Shown: one piece after another, positions 36,052 to 44,970 of the stretch
Layout of the letters: each line of letters starts with the position of its first letter
How positions within the stretch are numbered: position 1 is the stretch's first letter
DNA from: Planctomycetota bacterium
GTDB lineage: Bacteria; Planctomycetota; PLA2; JAEUHO01
DNA: 64,000 nucleotides
Assembly (NCBI GenBank): GCA_020631815.1
Contig: JACKGW010000013.1
Location: forward strand, 24,599-88,598
Direction: 5' to 3'
Translations under genes and position numbers: made by a program
The notes under the pieces: generated by a model
Databases searched by the model: none
Seen by the model: the letters and a program-made list of their open reading frames with translations, nothing else
Told to the model about the DNA's origin: nothing

Positions 36052-36250
36052 GGGGTCTGATCCCGTGATGCGGTGGCGCGGAGCGGCAACGCGGGGCGCG
36101 GGGTCTGGCTCCGCCGAGGGGTAGTCGCAGGGCGGAACGCCCCCCGCGAGCGATGGCAAGGGCCCCCACACTGGCGAATGCCGCACTTCGGGTGTCAGAC
36201 CCGGCGCCCCGCGTCGCTAGCGCTCCGCTGCGCCGGATCAGACACCTCCG
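36052..36250. repeat. structured intergenic repeat, copy 1
   Basis: One of two related elements. It begins with a 24-bp sequence (36052-36075) identical to the start of copy 2 at 56973-56996. Inside, GGGGTCTG-type motifs occur at 36052 and 36100, and their inverted form occurs at 36195 (TCAGACCC) and 36238 (TCAGACACC), giving nested inverted repeats. It ends TCAGACACCTCCG as copy 2 does. It fills most of a gap between the convergent ssb and pgi genes. No gene is encoded. The look is that of REP/BIME elements moved by Y1-type transposases. Confidence 0.65.
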
Positions 36251-36308
36251 TGCTCCCTTGCGTCCGAGCGCCTCGCCGCATCCCCGCCGGCGAGCGATGC
36301 ACTTCGGA

Positions 36309-36355
36309 GCCAGGCACGCGGTCCGCGCCGCATGCGGCGCCACCGCGAGCCTGGC
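36309..36355 (-). terminator. nested hairpin at the 3' end of pgi
   Basis: A 14-nt imperfect arm pair (GCCAGGCACGCGGT / ACCGCGAGCCTGGC) encloses a 16-bp palindrome GCGCCGCATGCGGCGC. The structure starts 2 bp past the pgi stop. It has no T tail, so it may be an RNA-protecting or Rho-type end. It could also be another repeat unit. Confidence 0.45.
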
Positions 36356-36357
36356 AC

Positions 36358-37698
36358 CTACGCGCCGTGCTCCCGCGCGCGGCGCTCGGTGATGGCTTGG
36401 GTGAGGGCCTCGTCCTCGCGACGACCGAGCAGGACGGCGGCCACGTCCTTGCCCGCTTGCACGGCGGGCTGACCCTGGGGATCCACACCGAGCAAGTGCG
36501 CCCAAGCCACCACGCCCATCTCGGCGACCTGGAAGAACGCCGCGACGCTCGCCTCGTCTGCGGCCGCAAGCTGCACGGTCACCACGGGACGCCCGCGCGC
36601 CGCGAGCGCATGCCGCGTGCCCTCGAGGCAAGCCGCTTGGATCGGCGCCAGCTCGGCATGGATGCGCGCGCCGACCTCGTCACTCGGCGGCGCACCGAGG
36701 GGCGCCTCGATGATCAGGACCAAGCTGTCGTCCGGACCATCCAGCAAGCGCTGCAGCAGGCTGTGCTGATCGGCCGGGCCTCGTGCGGCCAGAGGCACGG
36801 GCCCGACGGGACCCTTGGGCGAGACCTTGCCGAGGCTCTCGCCCAGGAGCTGCGTCCACCATGGGCCAAGTGGCGCCAGCCGCTCGCCGTACGGCATCAG
36901 CACGTTGACCTTGCGCCCCGTGCTCCACGCCGCGTGCTGCAGCGCCGCCAGCTCGAGCGCCGGGTTGGCACCGACGTCGGCCAAGGCCAGCTGGCGTCCT
37001 TCGCGTGCGCCTGCCTCCAACGCCATCACGTCGACGTCCGAGAGAGCCGCCGGGAGCAGGCCGACCGCGGCGAGACCGGAGAAGCGTCCGCCGATGTTCG
37101 TGGCCAAGTCGAAGCACGCGTAGCCGGCCTCGGCCGCTCGCGCACGAAGCGGGTTGTCGCCCTCGCCGGCGACCACCGCGATGGCGGCTCGCGCGCCTTC
37201 CGGGCCCAGCTCGCCGACGAGCCACGCCTCGAGCTGCCCGAACACGGCCATCGACTCGAGCGTGGTGCCCGACTTCGAAACACCCAGCAGGCGCGTGGCG
37301 TGCGGATGCCAGGACGCTGGCAGCCGCGAGATCACGTCCGGGTCGGCCGTGTCCAGCACCACCAGCTCCTGGCTGCGCACGTGACGACGACGAAGCGCAG
37401 CGAAGCAGCGAGCCGAGAGTGCCGAGCCGCCAATGCCCGCGACGACGAGCGTGCTACGGGGGTCGAGGGACGCGGCGTAGGCCTCGACCTTCGCCGCCAC
37501 GCCTTCCCCCCCACCGGGCACGAGGAACGCGAGCGAGCCCTCCAGCCCCCGCGCGGCTTCGTCCCGCCATGCGGGGAGCTGTCGCGCCAAGACGGTCCGC
37601 GCTTCGGCATGGGCCTGCGCCAGCTTGCTGCCCCGCAGGGCGTGCACACCGTCCACGCGGACGGCCGAGCGCGGTGTCACGGGCGAGGCGGTGGTCAT
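36358..37698 (-). CDS. pgi: glucose-6-phosphate isomerase
   Basis: A 446-residue phosphoglucose isomerase, interconverting glucose-6-phosphate and fructose-6-phosphate. The SIS-type core carries VAGIGGSALSARC, then GVSKSGTTLESMAVF, the phosphate-binding loop, near residues 85-160. The catalytic Glu lies in the GGRFSGLAAVGLLPAAL region and the second half has the family GKDVAAVLLG ending. Length is like the shorter bacterial and archaeal PGIs (about 430-450), rather than the 550-residue E. coli type. It is followed by a strong hairpin and converges on ssb. Confidence 0.9.
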   Translation of the reverse strand: MTTASPVTPRSAVRVDGVHALRGSKLAQAHAEARTVLARQLPAWRDEAARGLEGSLAFLVPGGGEGVAAKVEAYAASLDPRSTLVVAGIGGSALSARCFAALRRRHVRSQELVVLDTADPDVISRLPASWHPHATRLLGVSKSGTTLESMAVFGQLEAWLVGELGPEGARAAIAVVAGEGDNPLRARAAEAGYACFDLATNIGGRFSGLAAVGLLPAALSDVDVMALEAGAREGRQLALADVGANPALELAALQHAAWSTGRKVNVLMPYGERLAPLGPWWTQLLGESLGKVSPKGPVGPVPLAARGPADQHSLLQRLLDGPDDSLVLIIEAPLGAPPSDEVGARIHAELAPIQAACLEGTRHALAARGRPVVTVQLAAADEASVAAFFQVAEMGVVAWAHLLGVDPQGQPAVQAGKDVAAVLLGRREDEALTQAITERRAREHGA

Positions 37699-37708
37699 GG
37701 GCGGCAGT

Positions 37709-38575
37709 CTACGGGCGCCGCCGCGGGGGCCCGTCGACCGCCCAGACCCGCCGGATCGCGGCCGCCAATCGAAGGCGATGTGGGCGGAAGATGCGCACGA
37801 AGGTCATCCCCTCATGCGCGCCCTCGGATACGGCCTTCTCGAACTCGGCCCACCGGGCTGCCAAGTCAGGTTCCCTCAGACGTGACATCGCGCCGACGAG
37901 CGCATAGGCCTCCACGTAGTCCAACGGCCACATGCGTCGGACGCTGGCGACCGGGTCGTAGCCGATCTCGGCAACGCGCTGTGCCGCCGCCCGGCTTCGC
38001 TGGATCTCGACCGGGCGGTCAAGTACGCCGAAGCGTGCACGTCCATCGGCGCGCACCGTGTACTGGCTGAGGGCAACCGCGAGCCCCTCGCGATACCAGA
38101 TCCAAACGCTTCCACCAAAGCACCCGCACAGGCGTGTCTGGACGACATGGGTCAGCTCATGGAGCGCGGTGCTCAGCGTCGCGCGCTCGTCGGGCTGCAG
38201 GCACACGTCACAGGCGCCTCCGCAGTAGCTCGCCCAACCGATGGACGGCAGCGAGGAGGCTCCCTCGCCGTACGTGCGATCGAGGGCCCGTAGGTAGCCC
38301 GTGCGCGTGGCGTGAACGCGCACCACGATCCTCCCGCGCCCATACAGCGGGTCCCCGCCCCATCGCTCACGCAGCACGTCCACGAGCTGGTCGCCCAGAT
38401 GCACGATGGCCTCGAGCTGGGACCTGGGTACCGCGCCCGTCGCCATCACGTACCGACCGAACGCACGTTCGTGTTTCGCGTCGTCTTGCGCGTACCCCGC
38501 ACCCGAGGCCGCCACGAACACCAGGGCAAGGGCGACGAGCGGCCCGGTCTTCCCCACGCGAGAGCGCCTTCCCAT
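37709..38575 (-). CDS. secreted zinc metallopeptidase-like protein (MA-like)
   Basis: A 288-residue protein with a signal peptide (about 1-29, ending near ASGAGYAQ). Near residue 140 the zinc motif HELTHVV follows a Cys-rich turn (YCGGACDVC), and the third ligand Glu lies downstream in WYREGLAVALSQ. This is the gluzincin arrangement of peptidase MA-like domains (PF13485). The Tyr/Trp-rich neighbourhood is typical. The three catalytic residues are present, so activity is plausible; the substrate is unknown. It lies 10 bp upstream of pgi on the same strand and is divergent, by 45 bp, from the acyl-CoA synthetase gene. Confidence 0.7.
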   Translation of the reverse strand: MGRRSRVGKTGPLVALALVFVAASGAGYAQDDAKHERAFGRYVMATGAVPRSQLEAIVHLGDQLVDVLRERWGGDPLYGRGRIVVRVHATRTGYLRALDRTYGEGASSLPSIGWASYCGGACDVCLQPDERATLSTALHELTHVVQTRLCGCFGGSVWIWYREGLAVALSQYTVRADGRARFGVLDRPVEIQRSRAAAQRVAEIGYDPVASVRRMWPLDYVEAYALVGAMSRLREPDLAARWAEFEKAVSEGAHEGMTFVRIFRPHRLRLAAAIRRVWAVDGPPRRRP

Positions 38576-38620
38576 GGCGGGAGGGTAGCGCGGACGCCGC
38601 CCCCTGGGTCCAATGAGGGC

Positions 38621-40831
38621 ATGACGGAACCGATTCCCACGGGCGTCGTGTGGCGCCCGGACCCCGAGGTTGCTTCGCGCACGCGCGTGGCCCGGCTGAT
38701 GCGGCGCGTGGGCGCCACGTCCTTCGAGGCGTTGCACGCCTGGTCCGTGGCGGACATCGGGCGCTTCTGGGACACCGCCCTCGACCACCTGGGCCTCTCT
38801 TGGTACCGGCCCTACGAGCGGACGTACGACGACAGCGCGGGCTTCCCGTTCACGCGCTGGTTCGTCGGTGGTCGCACAAACATCGTGCTCAACACGCTCG
38901 ACCGCCACCGCGATGGTGACCTCGCGGACGAGCCCGCCGTCGTCGGCGAGGCCGACGACGGGACGGTGCGCACGCTCACCTACCGCCAGCTCGACGACGA
39001 AGTAGGCCGCCTCGCAGCACTCCTGCGCTCGCTCGGCGTCGGGCCCGGCGACCGCGTGGGCATCTACATGCCGATGGTGGTCGAGGTCGTCACGGCGCTC
39101 TTCGCCTGCTTCCGCATCGGCGCCGTCGCGATTCCCGTGTTCTCCGCCTTCGGCGCCGAAGCCCTCGCCGTGCGTCTGCGCGACGCGGGCGCCGTCGCCC
39201 TCTTGACCGCCGACGGCGGCTACCGCCGCGGCAAGGTCGCGCCCGTCAAGCCCGCCGCCGACGCGGCGGTGGCCGAGGTCCCCACGATCCGCCACCAGAT
39301 CGTGTTGCGTCGCACCGGCGAGGACGTGCCGTGGACCTCGGGCCGTGACATCGACTGGGAGGAGGCCGTCGCCGGCTTGCTGCCCGATCGCACGACGGAG
39401 GAGCTCGACGCGGAAGCCACCGCGATGATCCTCTACACGAGCGGCACCACGGGCAAGCCCAAGGGCACGGTGCACACGCATGCGGGCTGCCTTGCGCAGA
39501 TGACGAAGGAGCTTGGCTACGCGTTCGACGTGAACGCGGGGGACCGCTTCTTCTGGCTCACCGACATCGGCTGGATGATGGGCCCGTGGGAGATGATCGG
39601 CGTCACCGCACTCGGCGGCGTCGTGCACGTGTACGAGGGCGCGCCCAACCATCCCCAGCCCGATCGCCTCTTCGAGATGGTGGATCGCCATCGCCTCACG
39701 CATCTCGGCTTGGCCCCCACCGCCGTGCGCCTGCTGCGACGCGCCGGCGACGACCTCGCGCGCGGCCATGACCTCTCCACGCTGCGCATCATCGGCAGCA
39801 CCGGCGAGCCGTGGGACCCCGAGTCCTGGATGTGGTGCTTCGAGCACGTGGGCGGCAAGCGCTGCCCGATCATCAACATCAGCGGCGGCACCGAGCTCGT
39901 GGGCTGCCACTTGTCGCCGCTGCCCACGACACGGCTCAAGCCGTGCACGCTGCGCGGTCCGGCGCTTGGCATGGACGTGGACGTGTTCGACGACGAAGGT
40001 CGCTCGGTGCGCGGCGCCGTCGGCCATCTCGTGCTGAAGCAGCCCGCGCCGAGTCTCACCAAGGGCTTCCTCGGCGATCGCGAGCGCTACCTGGCCACCT
40101 ACTTCGAGCGCTTCGGTCGCGACGTCTGGTACCACGGCGACTGGGCGTACGTGGACGAGGACGGCTTCTGGTTCCTCCAGGGACGCAGCGACGACACGGT
40201 CAACGTCGCGGGCAAGCGCATCGGCCCCGCGGAAGTCGAGGCGGCTGTCGTCGCCGTGCCCGAGGCGAGCGAAGCTGCGGCCGTGGGTGTGCCCGATGCG
40301 CTCAAGGGCGAAGACATCGTCGTGTTCGTCGTGGTCAAGCCGGGCGTGGCGGAGTCCGAGGACCTGCGCAAGCAGCTCTCCGATGCCGTCGTCGAGCACC
40401 TCGGCAAGACGCTGCGCCCCAAGGCCGTCCGCTTCGTGGACGCGCTGCCCAAGACGCGGTCGGCCAAGATCGTGCGGGGCGCCATTCGCCGGGCCTGGCT
40501 CGGCGAGACCACCGGGGACACCGCCTCCATCGAGAACCCCGACGCGCTGACCGCCATCGCCTCCAGTCGCCAGCGGGTGAACTGGTGCGCGGCCACCTGG
40601 CCGGCATCGGTCCTCCACCGCAGGCGTAGCCCGGCCCCGCGGCCCAGCGACGCTGCGAGCCCAAGTCGGTGGAACGCCGCAGTGGCGCGCGGTGCGGCGT
40701 GCGCGTCGTCTGCGCCCAGGTCGACGATTGCACCGACCCCGGCGCCGATCTCGCCGCCCGCGCCGCTTCCGAGCCCGAGCGATCGCGCACGCCCCGATCC
40801 GGCACCGAGGTCCCACCGGCGTCGACCGTGA
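38621..40831 (+). CDS. acetyl-CoA synthetase-like AMP-forming ligase
   Basis: An AMP-dependent acyl-CoA synthetase of Acs/PrpE type. The AMP-binding loop is YTSGTTGKPKGTVHTHAG near 270, the active-site motif is YHGDWAYVDEDGFWFLQGRSDD near 505-526 (written here as YHGDWAYVDEDG then FWFLQGRSDD), and the acetylatable lysine is in PKTRSAKIVRGAIRRA near 615. It activates acetate or a similar acid with ATP and CoA. Homology ends around the codon for IASSR at about 40570. The remaining 85 residues are Arg/Pro/Ala-rich and look untranslated, so a lost base near 40570 probably removes the real stop (a TGA in the +1 frame occurs at 40577-40579). Substrate preference cannot be read. Confidence 0.85.
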   Translation: MTEPIPTGVVWRPDPEVASRTRVARLMRRVGATSFEALHAWSVADIGRFWDTALDHLGLSWYRPYERTYDDSAGFPFTRWFVGGRTNIVLNTLDRHRDGDLADEPAVVGEADDGTVRTLTYRQLDDEVGRLAALLRSLGVGPGDRVGIYMPMVVEVVTALFACFRIGAVAIPVFSAFGAEALAVRLRDAGAVALLTADGGYRRGKVAPVKPAADAAVAEVPTIRHQIVLRRTGEDVPWTSGRDIDWEEAVAGLLPDRTTEELDAEATAMILYTSGTTGKPKGTVHTHAGCLAQMTKELGYAFDVNAGDRFFWLTDIGWMMGPWEMIGVTALGGVVHVYEGAPNHPQPDRLFEMVDRHRLTHLGLAPTAVRLLRRAGDDLARGHDLSTLRIIGSTGEPWDPESWMWCFEHVGGKRCPIINISGGTELVGCHLSPLPTTRLKPCTLRGPALGMDVDVFDDEGRSVRGAVGHLVLKQPAPSLTKGFLGDRERYLATYFERFGRDVWYHGDWAYVDEDGFWFLQGRSDDTVNVAGKRIGPAEVEAAVVAVPEASEAAAVGVPDALKGEDIVVFVVVKPGVAESEDLRKQLSDAVVEHLGKTLRPKAVRFVDALPKTRSAKIVRGAIRRAWLGETTGDTASIENPDALTAIASSRQRVNWCAATWPASVLHRRRSPAPRPSDAASPSRWNAAVARGAACASSAPRSTIAPTPAPISPPAPLPSPSDRARPDPAPRSHRRRP

Positions 40832-41505
40832 TCGAGCGGTGGTGAGCACGTGCGCGTCGCCGATGCGTGGACACCTCGCGATCAGACCTCGAGTCGCGGC
40901 CGAGTGCGCGCCCTTCCTGCGCCGGCGGAGGGCGCCAAACGCCAGATCGTGCGGCGGGATTCACCCGTCCCAGCGTCGGCGATCGCGCGCGCTCCAGCGA
41001 GATCTCGACCGGCCGAGGCCGGACTGCCCGGCAGCACGGCCGCCGCGCTCCCGCCGGAGCCGCCCCGTGTCCCCCGCCCGCGGGCGGGCACCGGGGGTCG
41101 AGGCTCTGGCGCGCCGCGGCGTCCACGGCGCGTCGGGACGGGCCGGCGCCTACCACTCGCCGCAGCCACGCGGCATCACCGGCCAGCGGCGACCGGCTCG
41201 TGGCCGCGTCTCGGCCGCGAGCCGCGTCTAGGCGTCGTGCCGCGTGGTGCACGTCCGCACCTGGTCGCCCGTCGCGCCGCTCTCCAGCCCCGGACGTCCT
41301 TCGTGGCACCAAGCCAAGAGGCGCACCACCCGTCGGCTGCTGCGAGCGGTCGGCTCGATCTCGCGGAAGCCATGGCCGTGGCCCACGCCGGCACCTGCGT
41401 CAGCGCGCCCCGTGCTGCGTGTGGCGCATACCCGGCCGGCTCAACCCTCATCGCCACCAGCAGCGGCCCCAGCGCCGCTGGGAGGCTGGCTCGGCCCTGC
41501 GCCCC
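40832..41505. other. no intact gene; coding-like fragments in several frames
   Basis: The true gap probably begins near 40580. It has high GC and scattered palindromes such as CCCGCCCGCGGGCGGG (41076-41091). On the minus strand, short protein-like stretches turn up in different frames, one near 40600-40840 and another ending in a stop near 41230. No family is recognised and no frame is open with a convincing start. A gene broken by indels is possible, as in the second pilin gene. Confidence 0.35.
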
Positions 41506-41997
41506 ATGGCCATCGAGATCCTCATCCCCACCACGCGCACCCTGGGCGGTGCAGCCCGCGTCCTCCTGCAGCAGCTGCAGACGAAGGGCTTCCAGAACAT
41601 CGACCCGCCCGAGTCGCAGAACCTCGAAGTCGAGGTGATGAACGTCGACGGCGAGTCGGCGCCGCGCATGGTGCCCGAGGACATCAGCGCCGAGGACCGG
41701 GAAGAGATCAAGGCCAACCGCGAGCTGGTGTGCGTGCGCATCCCGCTGCGCCTGGGTCACTTCCTGCTGTTCCCGCGCTTCGTCGTGCTCTGCCGCCCCG
41801 ATGACTACGACGACTTCATCAACGACCCGCGCGCGCGCCAGATCATCGGCCGCGAAGCGCTCGAGCTGGCCCACGCCTTCCAGAGCCCCGAGCTGATCGT
41901 GAGCGGCGACGCTGCCACCGACTTCCTCGGCACCGAGGCCACGACCTGGGAAGAGCTAAGGACGTCCTCGACGAAGAGGAAGTACTGCACCGCATGA
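41506..41997 (+). CDS. unknown conserved-looking protein, C-terminus frameshifted
   Basis: A 163-residue open frame from an ATG at 41506 with no recognised family. It has a regular soluble-protein look: MAIEILIPTTRTLGGAARVL, a helix around ISAEDREEIKANREL, and strands LVCVRIPLRLGHFLLFPRFV. The last 15 residues change character after TTWEEL at about 41956. Losing the assumption of frame and adding one base there gives KDVLDEEEVLHRMIELPEVV continuing to a TAG at 42066-42068, which fits an acidic helical end much better. So one base is probably missing at 41956-41957. It stands alone between the disordered region and the methyltransferase gene. Confidence 0.6.
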   Translation: MAIEILIPTTRTLGGAARVLLQQLQTKGFQNIDPPESQNLEVEVMNVDGESAPRMVPEDISAEDREEIKANRELVCVRIPLRLGHFLLFPRFVVLCRPDDYDDFINDPRARQIIGREALELAHAFQSPELIVSGDAATDFLGTEATTWEELRTSSTKRKYCTA

Positions 41998-42170
41998 TCG
42001 AGCTGCCCGAGGTGGTGGAGCGGCGCAGCGCGGCTCGCCAGATCTCGGTCCCGACCACATCGGCCTAGAAGACCCGAGCTCGCCGATGGTGCCTCGCCCT
42101 GCGACCCGATGCGTGGAGGCGGCGCCAAGGAAACCGGCCGGGATGGAGCCTGATGCCGGTCCCTCTGACT

Positions 42171-43229
42171 TCACCTCAGGCCGCCAAGCGCGTCCGCCGG
42201 TGATCGCGCGTCGCAGCAGGCGGAGATCTCACCGACTCCGTACTCGAACCGCCGCACCCGCTCCAACACATCGGTTGCATCAGGCGCCACCAAGACGAGG
42301 TGGTCCGCGTAGCGTCCGGCTGACATGAAGCCAAGTCGCTCGGCGGCTTCGCGCACGAGCTGCCGTTCGTCCGGCTCGCCCAAGTCGTCGCGCGGCTCTT
42401 CGCCGGCGCCGGCCACCAACACCAACCGAGGCAGCGCGGCGCTACCCAGCCCGTCCAGCACGGCAGCCGCGCCCGGCAGGAAGTCCACGAGCAGCAGGTC
42501 GAGGCGCTCGTCCACGCCCGCATCGGCCAGCGCCTGCTGCAGCGTCGACGCATCGACCTCGATCGCACGCGTTCGGGCGCCCGCCGCGATCACGGGACCC
42601 AGCGCCGTGGCACTGGGCGTCAGGAACGCGAGTCCGTCCACGGGGCCCAGACCGGGCTCACTCCGTCCACCCTCGACGCGGTGGAACGTCGCGCGCGGCG
42701 GCGTTCCCGGCCCCCCGATCGCGCGTGCCAGGACCTTGCAGCCGGGCCGCGCCGCCCGGGCGCACTCCGCCTTGGCCGGGTCGGCTTCCACCAACAGTCC
42801 GCGCCAGCCGAGACTCTCGAAGAGGGCCGTAGGCGCGTCGCCCATGCCGTCGCCAGCGCCCAGCTCGGCGTACGAGCCTTCGCGCGCCTCGCCCAAGGCA
42901 CGCCACGCGAAGACGTCGCGACCCAGCACGTCGCGTGCACCTTCCGGTCGTGCGGCGCGCGCCGCCTGCACGGCGGCGAGGAGACGTCCCGAGGCGACCT
43001 CACGTCCCTCGCGTCGCCGCACGACGAGCGCGTCCTCGATCCGTTCGAGCGCCTCTTCGCCTTCGTCGACGCGGCGTACGAGCCGTGCGAGCCGGCGGCG
43101 CAACCTGCGCTCGGCGCGGGCGACGATCGCCAGCGCCACGACCAAGACCGCGATCACGCCCCAGGCCACGAGCGGCAGCCCGAGCACCTCGATCGCGCCG
43201 AGGCGGCTGCCAGCCAGGCCCGCAGGCAT
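42171..43229 (-). CDS. membrane-anchored FkbM-like methyltransferase
   Basis: A 352-residue protein. The N-terminus has one helix (about 17-38) followed by a basic coiled coil (RRLRRRLARLVRRVDEGEEA). The soluble part contains a SAM-binding fold: SYAELGAGDGMGDAPTALFE near 127-146, then the acidic end of strand 2, LLVEADPAKAE. It continues with DLLLVDFLPGAAAVLDGL. The pattern SxxELGAxxG...VEAxP is FkbM-like (O-methyltransferases of varied substrates). Its membrane anchor is unusual for the family. It ends 5 bp after the acyl-CoA dehydrogenase stop region and is likely co-transcribed with it. Function otherwise unknown. Confidence 0.65.
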   Translation of the reverse strand: MPAGLAGSRLGAIEVLGLPLVAWGVIAVLVVALAIVARAERRLRRRLARLVRRVDEGEEALERIEDALVVRRREGREVASGRLLAAVQAARAARPEGARDVLGRDVFAWRALGEAREGSYAELGAGDGMGDAPTALFESLGWRGLLVEADPAKAECARAARPGCKVLARAIGGPGTPPRATFHRVEGGRSEPGLGPVDGLAFLTPSATALGPVIAAGARTRAIEVDASTLQQALADAGVDERLDLLLVDFLPGAAAVLDGLGSAALPRLVLVAGAGEEPRDDLGEPDERQLVREAAERLGFMSAGRYADHLVLVAPDATDVLERVRRFEYGVGEISACCDARSPADALGGLR

Positions 43230-43234
43230 CACGC

Positions 43235-44428
43235 TCAGCTGCCCAGCGTGAGGTCGTCGCCGACGCGGTCCAGGTGGCGGGCCAAGATCAAGCGCTGGAT
43301 CTCGCTGGTGCCCTCGCCGATCTCGCAGAGCTTGGCGTCGCGCAGGATGCGCTCGGCGGGGTACTCGCGTGTGTAGCCCACACCGCCCAGGATCTGGATG
43401 GCGTCGTGCGCGGCGCGCATGGCCACTTCGGACGCATACAGCTTGGCCGCGGAGCCCACGGTGGCGAACGCCATGCCGCGGTCCTTGCGCCACGCCGACT
43501 CGTAGACGAGGTTGCGCGCGTTGTGCACTTCCATCGCCATGTTGGCGAGCTTGTGGGCGATGGGCTGCATGTCGATCAGCCGCTTGCCGAACTGCCGACG
43601 CTCGCGGGCGTAGGCGAGCGCCGTGTCCAGCGCGCCTTGCGCCAGGCCCAGCGCCATCGCGCCGATGGAGATGCGCCCGGCCTCGAGCGTCTTCATGAAC
43701 TGCTTGAAGCCCGCGCCCTCTTCGCCCAGCTTGTTGGCGAGCGGGATGCGGCAGCCGTCGAAGACGATCTCGCGCGTGTCCGAGCCGCGCAAGCCGAGCT
43801 TGTCCTCGAGCACGCCGTAGCCCAGGCCCGGGGTGCCCTTCTCCACGACGAAGGCGCTGATCTGGCTGGTGTCGCCGACCTCACCCCCGGTGCGCGCCGT
43901 GAACACGATGGTTCCGGCGTGCGTGCCGTTGGTGCAGTAGATCTTGGTGCCGTCGATGACCCACGAGTCGCCGTCGCGGCGTGCCGTGACGCGCGTGGCC
44001 TTGGCGTCGCTGCCGGCGCCGGGCTCGGTCAGGGCGAACGCGCCGAGCTGCTGACCCGTGGCGAGCGGCGGCACCCAACGCTGACGCTGCTCCCGCGTGC
44101 CGAAGTTTTGGATGGGGCCCGTGCCGAGCGACGTGTGCGCGGCCACGGTGATGCCCGTGGTCCCGCAGACGCGCGAGAGCTCTTCGATGACGATGGCGTA
44201 GGCGAGGTAGTCCATCCCCGCACCACCCACCTCCTCGGGCCACGGCACGCCGAGCAGGCCCAGCTCGGCGAGCTTGGGCACCACCTCGGAGGGGAAGCGC
44301 TTCTCCTCGTCGAGCGCCGTCGCGTGGGGCGCGACCTCCTCCAGGGCGAAGTCGCGGACCATCCGGCGAACCTCGAGGTGCTCGTCGGCCAGGAAGGGGC
44401 TGGCAGCGGCGGCATCGGTCGCGGTCAT
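43235..44428 (-). CDS. acyl-CoA dehydrogenase
   Basis: A 397-residue flavoprotein of the acyl-CoA dehydrogenase family. N-terminal helices, then the FAD/substrate block FALTEPGAGSDAKATRV, WVIDGTKIYCTNG, and the C-terminal ILGGVGYTREYPAERILRDA followed by EGTSEIQRLILAR, whose Glu is the catalytic base of SCAD/MCAD-type enzymes. The enzyme forms the trans-2 double bond of acyl-CoA and passes electrons to ETF. Start at ATG 44428. The upstream in-frame extension is Arg/Ser-rich. Here it joins the MCM subunit, MeaB and a second dehydrogenase on one strand. Confidence 0.92.
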   Translation of the reverse strand: MTATDAAAASPFLADEHLEVRRMVRDFALEEVAPHATALDEEKRFPSEVVPKLAELGLLGVPWPEEVGGAGMDYLAYAIVIEELSRVCGTTGITVAAHTSLGTGPIQNFGTREQRQRWVPPLATGQQLGAFALTEPGAGSDAKATRVTARRDGDSWVIDGTKIYCTNGTHAGTIVFTARTGGEVGDTSQISAFVVEKGTPGLGYGVLEDKLGLRGSDTREIVFDGCRIPLANKLGEEGAGFKQFMKTLEAGRISIGAMALGLAQGALDTALAYARERRQFGKRLIDMQPIAHKLANMAMEVHNARNLVYESAWRKDRGMAFATVGSAAKLYASEVAMRAAHDAIQILGGVGYTREYPAERILRDAKLCEIGEGTSEIQRLILARHLDRVGDDLTLGS

Positions 44429-44544
44429 CGAGGACTCCGGACGGGCGAGGTCACGTTCGGGAAGGGCAGCGCGCCGCGACACGCATCGCGGGGACGCCCA
44501 TTGGACCCGCTGCCGCCGACGCCCTCAACCCGTGGGGGGAGACC

Positions 44545-44970
44545 TTATGTCGTGCGACCGGCGGCACGCCGACGTGCCACTTCGTCACGGACGTAGGTCA
44601 CGAGCTCCGCGAGCGGCGTACCGGGCCCGAAGAGGCGTCCCACCCCCATCTCGGCGAGGCGGGCCGCGTCGTCCGCGGGGATGATCCCGCCCCCGGTGAG
44701 GAGGATGTCCCCCGCCCCGGCGGCCTTCAGCAGCTCCAGGACACGCGGGAACAAGGTCATGTGCGCGCCGGAGTGGAGCGAGAGGCCGACGGCGTCGACG
44801 TCCTCCTGCAGCGCCGCCTCGACGATCTGCTCGGGCGTCTGGCGCAAGCCCGTGTAGACGACCTCGCAGCCGGCGTCGCGGAGCGCGGCCGCGACGACCT
44901 TCGCGCCGCGGTCATGGCCGTCCAGGCCCGCCTTGGCGACGAGCACGCGGATGGGACGTTCGTCGCTCAC
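44545..44970 (-). CDS. methylmalonyl-CoA mutase B12-binding subunit
   Basis: A 141-residue stand-alone cobalamin-binding domain of the MutB/McmB-alpha type. The B12 ligand motif is DGHDRG (DxHxxG), with SLHSGAH and GGGIIP completing the site, exactly as in the C-terminal domain of methylmalonyl-CoA mutase. It needs a separate catalytic subunit, not in this window. It starts with a GTG inside the stop of meaB (GTGA), so chaperone and cofactor domain are co-translated. With the dehydrogenases it points to propionyl-CoA or branched-chain acid catabolism. Related split isobutyryl-CoA mutase small subunits cannot be excluded. Confidence 0.9.
   Translation of the reverse strand: MSDERPIRVLVAKAGLDGHDRGAKVVAAALRDAGCEVVYTGLRQTPEQIVEAALQEDVDAVGLSLHSGAHMTLFPRVLELLKAAGAGDILLTGGGIIPADDAARLAEMGVGRLFGPGTPLAELVTYVRDEVARRRAAGRTT

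Noticed and set aside
36073..38070. 665-residue plus-strand frame over pgi
   Set aside because: Antisense to glucose-6-phosphate isomerase; no motif.
41076..41091. CCCGCCCGCGGGCGGG palindrome
   Set aside because: Short GC-only palindromes are common by chance in this base composition; no context supports a function.
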